NCBI RefSeq assembly: GCF_008123965.1
Contig: NZ_VSTH01000050.1
Span: 55,185 to 119,184 of the forward strand
Source: Bradyrhizobium hipponense
Lineage (GTDB): Bacteria; Pseudomonadota; Alphaproteobacteria; Rhizobiales; Xanthobacteraceae
Length of the DNA: 64,000 bases
Reading direction: 5' to 3'
The position numbers and the translations under genes were made by a program. The notes under the pieces were generated by a model. That model searched no databases. It was not told where the DNA came from and was given only the letters and a program-made list of their open reading frames with translations. Of this stretch, positions 52,043 through 60,358 are shown piece after piece (within the stretch, counting starts at the first letter, position 1; every line of letters begins with the position of its first letter).

Positions 52043-52657
52043 TCAAACCGGCTCCTTGCCTTCGTCGTAGGCCGTCCTGGATCTTATCTTGATGAACGCG
52101 CCAGCGGGCTTGTTCTCGACCCGGCCGTCGCTGGTCACACCGAGGAATTTTCCGGTCGAGCGCATCGTCTCCCAATCGTAGAAGAAGATCGATGCGACCG
52201 GGATGATGAACTCGCGAAAGCCGAATACGTATTGATTGTGATCGAACTTGTAGGCCGTCGTCAGATCGACATCGCCGTGCCCCCGCTGCACGCCAACGAG
52301 GTTTTGCCACGCGTAGCGTTGCGAGCTCAGATAGACATGCTCGTAAACATGCTGTGGGCTGTATTCGTAATGCGCGGTCATTCCGATCAGATCGCGGGTC
52401 GGCGCCGGCTCGATACCAGCAGGCGGAACAGCGGGATCGTCGATGATCCCTGGCGTATAGACCTGCGCCACACGCGGCTCTCCCGCCGCTTCGTTCGCCG
52501 CGCGTACGCGCTCGCGTAACCGACGAGCCCGTCGGTGATGCTCCCGCCCCTGACTGCGATCTGGGGAGCAGGAAGCGAGCACCTCGTGGATCGGATCCGC
52601 AGCAAGTCGCTCGCGTCCGACGCGATAGGCCTCCTCGGAGCCGCGTCGCAGATGCAA
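52043..52657 (-). CDS. MoaF-like C-terminal domain protein, probably 5'-truncated
   Basis: A 204-residue frame. Residues ~65-204 are clearly the MoaF C-terminal domain: TAHYEYSPQHVYEHVYLSSQ, RYAWQNLVGVQRGHGDVDLT and YVFGFREFIIPVASIFFYDW, then STGKFLGVTSDGRVENKPAG. Full MoaF proteins have an N-terminal beta-rich domain of ~120 residues. Here the first ~65 residues are Arg/Ala-rich and unrelated, so the gene is probably cut at its 5' end. MoaF was named for molybdenum-cofactor genes but its function is not settled. It precedes the NTF2-like gene. Confidence 0.7.
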   Translation of the reverse strand: MHLRRGSEEAYRVGRERLAADPIHEVLASCSPDRSQGREHHRRARRLRERVRAANEAAGEPRVAQVYTPGIIDDPAVPPAGIEPAPTRDLIGMTAHYEYSPQHVYEHVYLSSQRYAWQNLVGVQRGHGDVDLTTAYKFDHNQYVFGFREFIIPVASIFFYDWETMRSTGKFLGVTSDGRVENKPAGAFIKIRSRTAYDEGKEPV

Positions 52658-52844
52658 GGCCGTAGGTGTTAGCGACGACGCGCTGATCGTTAGGCGCGTC
52701 GTGGAGGCCTGGATCGGTCAGCGGACCGCTTCCGCACCCTCGTTCCGGGCGAGGTGCGGCGGAAATCTAGTCGTAGATCGTAACGGTCAGTGCTCGACGC
52801 TACCGAAGGTATCCGGGGCGACTAGGCAAACGCTGGCCGCGGCC

Positions 52845-53618
52845 CTAAGCCTCGGGAAGTGCCAAGCCCGTCAGCGCGCCCAAACTGGCGATGAGCTGAT
52901 CCTGGAATTCGGGATCGGCGGCCTCGCTGGCCGGCTGCTCCTGCCGCATGTGATGCCAGTAGCGACCGCTGACCTTTGCAGCCGGCTCGTCGCTGACGGC
53001 CAGCCAAGTCTGGGTCCGCTGTCCGGTATCGAGGTCCACCGGGGCCCCGGGGCCGCCCATTCTCGTGCGCACCCAGCCGGGATCGACCGCATTGCTGAAC
53101 ACCTGCGGCCAGCGTCGCGCCACCGCAAACGCCAGCGCGACCACCTGCAGCTTGCTTTCGGCATAGGCCTTTGCCGGATCCCAGCTCCGCTTCGTCCAGT
53201 CGAGATCACGCAGCGAGCCCTCCCCGCCTCGATGCAGTCCGCTGCTGAGGTAAATCAGCCGACTGGGACGATCGATCAGCGCCGTCAGGATGTAGGGCGC
53301 AAGCGTGTTGACCGCGAGCACGCCGGCGTGAACCTCGGGTGTCGAGCCGCGACTTCCCTCGGGGTAGACCCCCGCGTTTTGAATGATGGCATCCATGCGA
53401 CCGATCGCGTTGACCTGGTCCGCTATGCTCCGGGTCTGCTCGGCACTGCGGAGATCGCCGATCACGATCCCCGCGGCCCGCGGCGCGAGCTCGCCGAGGC
53501 TCGCCGCGCGATCAGCCGAGCGGGCGTGCAGCACCACGCGATGACCGGCATCAAGAAGCGACCGGGCCGCGGCGCGACCGAGCCCGTCCGTGCTGCCGGT
53601 GATGAATACAATGGCCAT
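52845..53618 (-). CDS. Short-chain dehydrogenase/reductase
   Basis: A 257-residue classical-type SDR. The cofactor motif is FITGSTDGLGRAAARSLLDA (residues ~5-24), followed by VVLHARSADR, which suggests NADP(H) use, and MDAIIQNAGVYPEGSRG (the NAG motif). The catalytic Ser lies in LIYLSSGLH. The usual YxxxK is seen as AYAESKLQVVALAFAVAR. A WVRTRMGGPGAPVDLDTGQR end is common in retinol-dehydrogenase-like SDRs. It appears intact, in contrast to the two broken SDRs further left. The substrate is unknown. Confidence 0.88.
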   Translation of the reverse strand: MAIVFITGSTDGLGRAAARSLLDAGHRVVLHARSADRAASLGELAPRAAGIVIGDLRSAEQTRSIADQVNAIGRMDAIIQNAGVYPEGSRGSTPEVHAGVLAVNTLAPYILTALIDRPSRLIYLSSGLHRGGEGSLRDLDWTKRSWDPAKAYAESKLQVVALAFAVARRWPQVFSNAVDPGWVRTRMGGPGAPVDLDTGQRTQTWLAVSDEPAAKVSGRYWHHMRQEQPASEAADPEFQDQLIASLGALTGLALPEA

Positions 53619-53689
53619 GCGCTGCTCCTGCCGACGTTCTCTGAATACAATCTGAAGAACAACCTGTCCTGGCGAGCGTGACGTCCTGC

Positions 53690-53918
53690 GCGGACTTCCG
53701 CCGCGCCCCGGCCGCCGGCTTCTTCGCCGCCGTTTCCTTCGGCTTCTTGCCCTCGATCGGCATCATTCCCTTCTGGCAGGACGCCGCCTTGCGCGGGTTC
53801 TTGGCGGCTTGCCCGCCTTCGCCGGCGCGGATCTTTCCGGCGCTCCGATGCTGCGCATCCATCAGGTCGACCACGTTGGTTGTTGCGGGCTGATCGGCTT
53901 GCCGGAGCGCTTCTTCTC
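53690..53918 (-). pseudogene. 3' remnant of a ku (non-homologous end-joining) gene
   Basis: The minus strand reads EKKRSGKPISPQQ, then after a frameshift NVVDLMDAQHRSAGKIRAGE and a Lys/Ala/Pro tail (MMPIEGKKPKETAAKKPAAG, ARRKSA). A basic EKK..GK segment followed by NVVDLMDALxxS and a KKPAAK-type tail is the C-terminal end of bacterial Ku. The DNA-binding core is absent. It lies between an intact SDR gene and the sugar operon end. Confidence 0.6.
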
Positions 53919-53988
53919 ATGGGATCGATCAGCTCGGTCTCGTGGTGGCATGACCCTGACCGACGGCCTGTCGACAGCGCATCGGCAT

Positions 53989-55164
53989 CTACGTCATTCG
54001 AACCCAGGCGCCTTCGGATGCCGAGGACTTCACAGCAGCATCGATGAACTTCACGCCTGCCAGTCCATCCTCAACGGTCGGGAAGATCACCTCAGGATGC
54101 GGCTTTTCACCGACTCTTGCCGCGCGAATGGCGCGCGCTGCCTCGGCATAAATTGTTGCGAAGCCTTCAAGGTAGCCCTCCGGGTGACCCGCGGGGATGC
54201 GGGTGACCCGACCCGCCTCGCCCAAGGCGGCGGCCCCGCCGCGGGTCAGGAGCTGCTTGGGCCGGCCATAGGGCGTGAACCAAAGATGGTTCGGATTTTC
54301 CTGCGCCCATTCGAGGCCGCCTTTGCTGCCGCAGACGCGCAGTGTCAGGCCGTTCTCGTTGCCGACCGCGACTTGGCTCGCCCACAGCATGCCTTTGGCG
54401 CCGCCTTTCCACTTGAGGAGGATCTGGACATCGTCATCGAGGCGCCGTCCCTCGACGAAGGTCGACAGTTGTGCGAGTAGTTCGTCGAGCTTAAGCCCTG
54501 TGACGAAGCAGGCGAGACTATAGGCGTGGGTGCCAATGTCCCCGATGCACCCGCCGGCGCCGGACCGGGCCGGGTCCGTGCGCCACGCCGCCTGTTTGTG
54601 GCTGCTTGCCTCCAATCGCTCGGTCAGCCAATCCTGGAGATATTCGGCCTGGACGAGCCGGATCTCGCCGAGGTCGCCATTCGCGATCATGGCGCGGGCT
54701 TGCCGGACCATGGGATAGCCCGTGTAGTTGTGCGTCACCACGAAGACCCGGCCGGTCTTCCTGGCCAGCGCCACCAGCTCCTCGGCCTCAGCAACGGTCG
54801 TCGTCAATGGCTTGTCGCAGATCACATGGATGCCGGCTTCCAGGAAGGCCTTCGCGACCGGACTGTGCATGTGGTTGGGCGTTACGATCGAGACGACCTC
54901 GATGCCGTCCGCTCGCGCGGCTTCGGCCTTCGCCATCTCTTCGAAGGAGCCATAGGCACGGTCGTCGGTAATGCCGAGCTCCTTCGCCGACGCCTTGGCT
55001 CGCACCGGATCGGACGCGAGCGCGCCGGCCACCAGCTCGAACTGGTCGTCGATGCGCGCGGCAATGCGGTGGACGGCGCCGATGAAGGCTCCCTGCCCGC
55101 CGCCGACCATTCCTAACCTGATACGCGCATGACTGCTGGACTCGTTGCTTGCGTTGATCGCCAT
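53989..55164 (-). CDS. Gfo/Idh/MocA-family oxidoreductase (second)
   Basis: About 391 residues from ATG 55164. The Rossmann motif is LGMVGGGQGAFIGAVHRIAA. The EKP position is DKP at 117-119 (HVICDKPLTT), and the catalytic pair Asp209/His213 lies in GGCIGDIGTHAYSLACF. The C-terminal beta domain holds NGLTLRVCGSKGGLEWAQEN and a long end segment GHPEGYLEGFATIYAEAARA. It should oxidise or reduce a sugar hydroxyl with NAD(P). It is the last gene of the sugar operon, 13 bp after the isomerase-like gene. A reductive, last-step role is a hypothesis. Confidence 0.88.
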   Translation of the reverse strand: MAINASNESSSHARIRLGMVGGGQGAFIGAVHRIAARIDDQFELVAGALASDPVRAKASAKELGITDDRAYGSFEEMAKAEAARADGIEVVSIVTPNHMHSPVAKAFLEAGIHVICDKPLTTTVAEAEELVALARKTGRVFVVTHNYTGYPMVRQARAMIANGDLGEIRLVQAEYLQDWLTERLEASSHKQAAWRTDPARSGAGGCIGDIGTHAYSLACFVTGLKLDELLAQLSTFVEGRRLDDDVQILLKWKGGAKGMLWASQVAVGNENGLTLRVCGSKGGLEWAQENPNHLWFTPYGRPKQLLTRGGAAALGEAGRVTRIPAGHPEGYLEGFATIYAEAARAIRAARVGEKPHPEVIFPTVEDGLAGVKFIDAAVKSSASEGAWVRMT

Positions 55165-55177
55165 TTGCTTCTCCCGC

Positions 55178-56233
55178 TCAGGATAGACCGAGCATCTTGC
55201 GGTTCGCTGCATGGTCGGTGCCGGAGCTCGCGAAATCATCAAAGGCTCTCTCTGAGACCCGGATGATATGGCTTCTGATGAACTCGGCCCCCTCTCGCGC
55301 GCCTTGTTCGGGATGCTTCAGCGCACACTCCCATTCGAGCACCGCCCAGCTGTCGTAATCGTACTGCGTGAGCTTCGAGAAGATCGCGCCGAAATCGACC
55401 CGGCCGTCGCCGAGCGAACGGAAGCGACCGGCACGGTCGACCCAGTTCTGGAACCCGCCATAGACGCCTTGGCGGCCGGTCGGGTTGAACTCGGCATCCT
55501 TGACGTGGAAGGCTTTGATGCGATCGTGGTAGATGTCGATGTAGTCGAGATAGTCGAGCTGCTGTAGCACGAAGTGTGAGGGATCGTAGAGCAGATTGGC
55601 GCGCTTGTGGTTGTTCACCCGACCGAGGAACATCTCGTACGAAACGCCGTCGTGCAGATCCTCGCCCGGGTGGATCTCGTAAGCGAGATCGACGCCGTGC
55701 TCGTCAGCATAATCGAGGATCGGCCGCCAACGCTTCGCGAGTTCGTCGAACGCGGCCTCGACCAGGCCCGCCGGACGTTGCGGCCATGGATAGATGTAAG
55801 GCCAGGCAAGCGCGCCGGAGAAGGTTGCGTGCGCCGTAAGCCCAAGGCGCTTGGAGGCGAGGATCGCGCGTTTGACCTGGTCGACGGCCCATTCGGTGCG
55901 CGCCTTCGGATTGCCACGGACCTCCGGTGCGGCGAAGCCGTCGAACGCCGCGTCATAAGCCGGATGAACGGCAACGAGTTGGCCCTGGAGATGGGTCGAG
56001 AGCTCGGTAATCGCAAGGCCGTGGCTGGCCGCGATCCCCTTCACCTCGTCGACGTAGTCCTGCGACTGCGACGCCTTGTTGAGGTCGAAGAGCCGTCCGT
56101 CCCAGCTCGGAATCTGAACCCCTTCGTAACCGAGCGAGGCGGCCCATCCGCAGATCGAGTCGAAAGAGTTGAACGGCGCAGCGTCGCCGGCGAACTGAGC
56201 GAGGAATATCGCTGGTCCCTTGATCATCTTCAT
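55178..56233 (-). CDS. TIM-barrel sugar isomerase/epimerase-like enzyme (long form)
   Basis: A 351-residue xylose-isomerase-like TIM barrel. The metal-binding set is visible: Glu186 in LAYEIHPGEDLHDG, Asp217 and His220 in LLYDPSHFVLQQ, His243 in AFHVKDAEFN and Glu300 in VLEWECALKH. LGYEGVQIPSWDGRLFDLNK is the substrate-side N-terminus. Enzymes of this family epimerise, isomerise, or beta-eliminate and hydrate oxidised sugars. It follows the first Gfo/Idh gene after 173 bp that contain a 23-bp tandem repeat, and is followed after 13 bp by the second Gfo/Idh gene. Confidence 0.88.
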   Translation of the reverse strand: MKMIKGPAIFLAQFAGDAAPFNSFDSICGWAASLGYEGVQIPSWDGRLFDLNKASQSQDYVDEVKGIAASHGLAITELSTHLQGQLVAVHPAYDAAFDGFAAPEVRGNPKARTEWAVDQVKRAILASKRLGLTAHATFSGALAWPYIYPWPQRPAGLVEAAFDELAKRWRPILDYADEHGVDLAYEIHPGEDLHDGVSYEMFLGRVNNHKRANLLYDPSHFVLQQLDYLDYIDIYHDRIKAFHVKDAEFNPTGRQGVYGGFQNWVDRAGRFRSLGDGRVDFGAIFSKLTQYDYDSWAVLEWECALKHPEQGAREGAEFIRSHIIRVSERAFDDFASSGTDHAANRKMLGLS

Positions 56234-56275
56234 CGAATGCTCCTTCTTCCTTGGACCTCAGCAGCATGTGCCCGC

Positions 56276-56320
56276 TGAGCTCGATACCCACAAAAACCTG
56301 AGCTCGATACCCACAAAAAC
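56276..56320. repeat. 23-bp tandem repeat in an intercistronic gap
   Basis: TGAGCTCGATACCCACAAAAAC occurs at 56276-56297 and again at 56299-56320, 23 bases apart. It lies in the 173-bp gap between the two oxidoreductase/isomerase pairs of the operon, 40-90 bases upstream of the long isomerase ATG. It could be a slippage product or a duplicated protein-binding site. Confidence 0.8.
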
Positions 56321-56406
56321 TCACCTCCTTGCTCGTTCCAAGAGGTGGAGCGGGCATTTCAGCCAATACCCGGGCTGGGCAATCACGGCTGGAGGACTAC
56401 CCCACT

Positions 56407-57567
56407 TCAGAACGTTTCCCCGGCCCACAGCACCATCGCATCGAGCTCGGACAGCGGTGCCGGTCGCTCGACGCGCGAGCGCACTGCGATCTCTCCGCCT
56501 TCCACGCTGGCCTTGAGGATCGCGTGCTTCACCTCCAGTGCGTGGCTCGCCAGCGCCCCGGAGGAGCGGTGTGGCGTACAGCGCAGCACCGCACTTGCGA
56601 GTTCGGCGACGCCCAGACAACGATAGTTGGCCTGGTTCGGCATGTGATCGGCCCAATTCGGCGAGCGCCAGTTCGGCTTGCCGAACGGCCGGTCGTCGGC
56701 TGCGACCGAAATCCAGTCGCCACCCTTCTCGGTGTATTGCACGGCGCCGCCGAAGAAATTGGGGTCCGGCACGCGCAGCGAGCCTTCGGTGCCGTAAAGC
56801 TCGATCGGTGGATGTGCGTGTTTCCAGACGTCCCAGCTCATCGCAAAGATGATGTCGGCGCCTGACTCGAAATGCAGCAACGACATCACCGTCGTCGGCG
56901 TTTCCACCGCGATGATCTTGCCGTTCATCGGCCCCTTCGAGGTGACGAGCCGCGTCGCAAAGCCGGCGCTCGCACGCCCCTGCACCAGCGCAACGGGACC
57001 CAACAGGTTGATGAGCGCGGCAAGGTAATACGGACCCATATCAAGGATCGGCCCACCGCCCCGTTTAAAGAAGAAGGTTGGATCGGGGTGCCAGTGCTCC
57101 ATGCCATGCGACATCAGAAAACAGGTACCATAGAGCACTTTACCGATCCGGCCTGCATCCACGAGTTCGCGCGCCGTCCGTCCACCGCCGCCGAGGAAAG
57201 TGTCCGGCGCGCAGCCGATCTTCAGGCCGCGATCCGCCGCCTCGGCAACCAGGGTCGCGGCGTCGTTGGCCTCGATCGTGATCGGCTTCTCCCCGAACAC
57301 GTGCTTGTTTGCGGCCAAGGCCGCGTGGCTTATGGCGAAATGTGACTCGGGCGTAGTGAGATTGACGACGATCTGGATGTCAGAACGCGCCAGTAGCGCA
57401 TCGATCGTCAACGCCTCGATCCCGAACTTCTCCGCTTGGGCTTGCGCGGCCTCCGGCCGCAGATCGGCGCACGCGACTAGGTTGAGATCCCGAAACTTCG
57501 GCATGTTCTGCATGTAGATCGTCGAGATGTTGCCGCATCCGACGATGCCGACTCCGAGCTTGCTCAT
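56407..57567 (-). CDS. Gfo/Idh/MocA-family oxidoreductase (first)
   Basis: A 386-residue NAD(P)-dependent oxidoreductase. The Rossmann motif is LGVGIVGCGNISTIYMQNMP. The catalytic EKP is at 93-95 (VFGEKPITIE). The second catalytic motif is GGPILDMGPYYLAALINLLG, with Asp176 and Tyr180/181 in place of the frequent His. The motif DTFLGGGGRTARELVDAGRI is usual in sugar- and glycoside-3-dehydrogenases of the family. It begins 13 bp after the short TIM-barrel gene. By position it is a good candidate for the oxidising enzyme that starts the pathway. Confidence 0.88.
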   Translation of the reverse strand: MSKLGVGIVGCGNISTIYMQNMPKFRDLNLVACADLRPEAAQAQAEKFGIEALTIDALLARSDIQIVVNLTTPESHFAISHAALAANKHVFGEKPITIEANDAATLVAEAADRGLKIGCAPDTFLGGGGRTARELVDAGRIGKVLYGTCFLMSHGMEHWHPDPTFFFKRGGGPILDMGPYYLAALINLLGPVALVQGRASAGFATRLVTSKGPMNGKIIAVETPTTVMSLLHFESGADIIFAMSWDVWKHAHPPIELYGTEGSLRVPDPNFFGGAVQYTEKGGDWISVAADDRPFGKPNWRSPNWADHMPNQANYRCLGVAELASAVLRCTPHRSSGALASHALEVKHAILKASVEGGEIAVRSRVERPAPLSELDAMVLWAGETF

Positions 57568-57580
57568 GACCTGCTCCCCG

Positions 57581-58342
57581 TCACGCCCACGACGATACGG
57601 TCTCGCGCGCCCGGCGCGCGAAGCGGGCGACGTCGTTCGGCTTATCGTGTTCAGCGACGAACAGGGACACCCCGGCCCCCGTCATCGCCGCGCGCAGCGC
57701 CGGCCAGTCCATGATGCCGTGGCCGGGATCGGCCCAGCCGTCCTCGTCGGCGCACTGTCCGGATGGTGCGAGATCCTTGATGTGACAGGCGACCAGACGC
57801 TGAGCATGTTTCTTGATCTCGGCGACGGGATCGCCGCCACCGCGCACGATCCATGCGAGATCGGCCTCCCAGACGAGGTCGGGGGCCTCCTCGAACAGAC
57901 ATTCGAGATAGGTCTTGCCGCTCCCAGTGCGGCCATATTCCCAATGATGGTTGTGCCAGCCGAAACGAAGCCCCTCGCCGGTGACGGCCTTGCCGATCTC
58001 GTTCAGTTCACGTCCGATGCCGCGCCATTCTTTTTCGCCGCCCTCACGTTCGCCGGGCGGCGGGGCCGGCGCGAGAATGATCTTCATGCCGAGGCCTTTG
58101 CAGAGTCTTGTGGTGCTGACGGCATCCGCGCGCAGCCGGTCGAGCCCGACATGCGCGCTCGGCGCTGTCATGCCGTGGACATCGAGAAGCCGCTGCAGCG
58201 CGTCGGGATCGTTGAACAGGCCGCCCCACGGCTCGACCATCTTGTAGCCGAGCCCTGCGATGAGCGCGAACTGCGCCTCGAGCGGAGTGATGGAGCGGGC
58301 GGAATAGAGCTGGATGGACAGGCGGTCGATCGGCTTGGTCAT
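57581..58342 (-). CDS. TIM-barrel sugar isomerase/epimerase-like enzyme (short form)
   Basis: A 253-residue TIM barrel. It opens RLSIQLYSARSITPLEAQFA, then LGYKMVEPWGGLFN. Likely metal ligands are Glu135 in GWHNHHWEYGRT, Asp161 in WEADLAWIVRGG, His187 in ACHIKDLAPSG and Glu231 in FVAEHDKPNDVARF. The final DPGHGIMDW and AEHDKPxDxxxFA are the usual ending of this group. It lies 27 bp after the transporter ATPase gene and 13 bp before the first Gfo/Idh gene. It is smaller than and only distantly like the long isomerase, so the two probably do different steps. Confidence 0.88.
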   Translation of the reverse strand: MTKPIDRLSIQLYSARSITPLEAQFALIAGLGYKMVEPWGGLFNDPDALQRLLDVHGMTAPSAHVGLDRLRADAVSTTRLCKGLGMKIILAPAPPPGEREGGEKEWRGIGRELNEIGKAVTGEGLRFGWHNHHWEYGRTGSGKTYLECLFEEAPDLVWEADLAWIVRGGGDPVAEIKKHAQRLVACHIKDLAPSGQCADEDGWADPGHGIMDWPALRAAMTGAGVSLFVAEHDKPNDVARFARRARETVSSWA

Positions 58343-58369
58343 AGCGGGGCTTTCGATGGGTGGATGAGG

Positions 58370-59455
58370 TCAGAGACGCTGTCCGCTCTTGTCATCAAAC
58401 AGCGAGAGAGTTTCGGGAGGAAACCGCAGGGCGAGCGTGTCGCCTGCGCGGAGTGGCGCGTCGGCATCATGGCGGAGGGAAAAGGCGGTGCCGTCGGCAA
58501 GGCGGCACCAGATCAAGCTATCGGCGCCCATCGGCTCCACCATCTCGACGCGAGCAGGCACGGCGAATGGGTCGTCGGACGCCGTGACCTCGACATGCTC
58601 CGGGCGGATGCCAAGCACGGCCGGCGCGTCAGTCGGGGGGCCGCGGAAGACGTAGCCATTCAGGCTGAACCGGCTCGTGCCGGCGACAAAGGCTGCGCCA
58701 CCATCGCGCGCGATAGAGCCGGGGATAAAATTCATCGCGGGCGAACCGACGAAGGAGGCGACGAACCGGTTCACCGGCGCGCGATAGATCATCTTTGGCG
58801 TATCGAGCTGCTGGATCACGCCGCCTTGCATGACCGCGATGCGGTCCGCCAGGGTCAACGCCTCGATCTGATCGTGCGTCACATAGATCATGGTGGCGCC
58901 GAGCCGCGCATGCAGGCGCTTGATCTCGACCCGGAGCTCGGCGCGCAGCTGGGCATCGAGATTGGAGAGCGGTTCGTCGAACAAATAGACACCGGCATGC
59001 CGCACCAGCGCCCGGCCGATTGCGACGCGCTGGCGTTGCCCGCCGGACAATTCGAAAGGACGGCGGTCGAGCAGCTCGGTGAGACGCAGCATCTGCGCGG
59101 CCTCTCCGAGACGGCGGCCGATCTCGTCCTGCGGCGTGCCGGCGACCTGCAGCCCGAACGACATGTTCTTGCGCACGGTCATGCGCGGATACAGCGCATA
59201 GCTCTGGAACACCATCGCGATGCCGCGATCCTTTGGTTCGGCCCAGGTGACATCGCGGCCGCCGATATGGATCTCGCCGCTCTTGACGTCAATCAGGCCG
59301 GCGATGGCGTTCAGAAGAGTCGATTTGCCGCAGCCGGACGGGCCGAGCAGCACCAGGAATTCGCTGGCCTCGACATGAAGGTTGAGATTGTCGAGCACCT
59401 TCAGTCCGCCAAAGCCGATTCTTAGGCTCCTGATATCGACGTTCGCGCGCTGCAT
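58370..59455 (-). CDS. Sugar ABC transporter ATP-binding protein (UgpC/MsmK type)
   Basis: A 361-residue ATPase with a C-terminal TOBE/OB regulatory domain. Walker A is LLGPSGCGKSTLLNAIAGLI, the signature is FELSGGQRQRVAIGRALVRH, Walker B is GVYLFDEPLSNLDAQLRAEL and the switch His is in TMIYVTHDQIEALTLADRIA. ILGIRPEHVEVT-like sequence is the regulatory-domain motif. It is the fourth gene of the importer and lies six bases after the MalG-type permease. It could also serve the ATPase-less importer at 13.4-17.2 kb. Confidence 0.92.
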   Translation of the reverse strand: MQRANVDIRSLRIGFGGLKVLDNLNLHVEASEFLVLLGPSGCGKSTLLNAIAGLIDVKSGEIHIGGRDVTWAEPKDRGIAMVFQSYALYPRMTVRKNMSFGLQVAGTPQDEIGRRLGEAAQMLRLTELLDRRPFELSGGQRQRVAIGRALVRHAGVYLFDEPLSNLDAQLRAELRVEIKRLHARLGATMIYVTHDQIEALTLADRIAVMQGGVIQQLDTPKMIYRAPVNRFVASFVGSPAMNFIPGSIARDGGAAFVAGTSRFSLNGYVFRGPPTDAPAVLGIRPEHVEVTASDDPFAVPARVEMVEPMGADSLIWCRLADGTAFSLRHDADAPLRAGDTLALRFPPETLSLFDDKSGQRL

Positions 59456-59461
59456 GATGCG

Positions 59462-60358
59462 TCAGCCTTTCACCGCGCCGGCGGCGATGCCGCGCACGAA
59501 CCAGCGGCCGGAGCCGAAATAGACCAGGAGCGGCAGCAACGCGGTCAGCAGCGTCGCCGCCATGTCGACATTATAGGCGCGCTCGCCCTGCGTCGAATTG
59601 ACGATGTTATTGAGCTGCACGGTCATCGGCAGATTGTCGCGGCCGGCGAAGACGAGCCCCAGGATGAAATCGTTCCAGATGCCGGTGGTCTGTAGGATCA
59701 CCGCGACCACGATCATCGGGGTGGCCATCGGCATCATGATGCGCGCATAGATCTGGTAGAAGCCGGCGCCGTCGACGCGGGCCGCTTTGAACAGCTCGGG
59801 CGGTAGTGAGGTGAAATAGTTGCGGAACAACAGCGTCATCGTCGGAAGACCGAAGATCGTATGGATGATCACGATGGTCAGAAGCGACTGCCCGAGCCCG
59901 GTGAAGGCGAACACGCGCACCAGGGGATAGATGAACAGCTGATAGGGAATGAAGGCGACCACCATCATCGCGCCGAACAGGATGCTGGCGCCACGCACGC
60001 GCCACAGCGATAGCGCGTAGCCGGTCAGCGATCCGACCAGGATGGAAATGAAGACCGACGGCAACAGGATGCGCACCGAGTTGAAGAAGCCGACCTTGAT
60101 GCCCTGGCAGGTAAGCCCGGTGCAGGCCGAGGCCCAGGCCGTGACCCACGCATCGATGCTGGGGGACACCGGCAGCGCCAGCAAATTGCCCTGCCTGATC
60201 TCCGCCATCGGCTTTAGCGAGGTCACGACCATCACATAGAGCGGCAGCAGGAAATAGAGCGCTGATATGAGGATGAAGGCATACAGCCCCCAGCGCGCCG
60301 GCGTCATGCGCGCCCGCCGTCGCCGCGCGGCAGGCAAGGGCTCGGCGAGCACGGTCAT
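59462..60358 (-). CDS. Sugar ABC transporter permease (MalG-type)
   Basis: A 298-residue permease from ATG 60358, overlapping the upstream permease stop in ATGA. Spans begin at WGLYAFILISALYFLLPLYV; the EAA-type loop is ELFKAARVDGAGFYQIYARI followed by MMPMATPM. There is an additional periplasmic Cys pair in WASACTGLTCQGI, unusual for the family. A very long open frame running through 62452 on this strand is a shadow of the neighbouring genes. Confidence 0.9.
   Translation of the reverse strand: MTVLAEPLPAARRRRARMTPARWGLYAFILISALYFLLPLYVMVVTSLKPMAEIRQGNLLALPVSPSIDAWVTAWASACTGLTCQGIKVGFFNSVRILLPSVFISILVGSLTGYALSLWRVRGASILFGAMMVVAFIPYQLFIYPLVRVFAFTGLGQSLLTIVIIHTIFGLPTMTLLFRNYFTSLPPELFKAARVDGAGFYQIYARIMMPMATPMIVVAVILQTTGIWNDFILGLVFAGRDNLPMTVQLNNIVNSTQGERAYNVDMAATLLTALLPLLVYFGSGRWFVRGIAAGAVKG

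Noticed and set aside
57527..59425. A 632-codon plus-strand open frame opposite the isomerase and ATPase genes
   Set aside because: It is the antisense shadow of two clear genes; the composition is His/Arg/Asp/Gly-rich with no family pattern. High-GC codon usage creates such frames.
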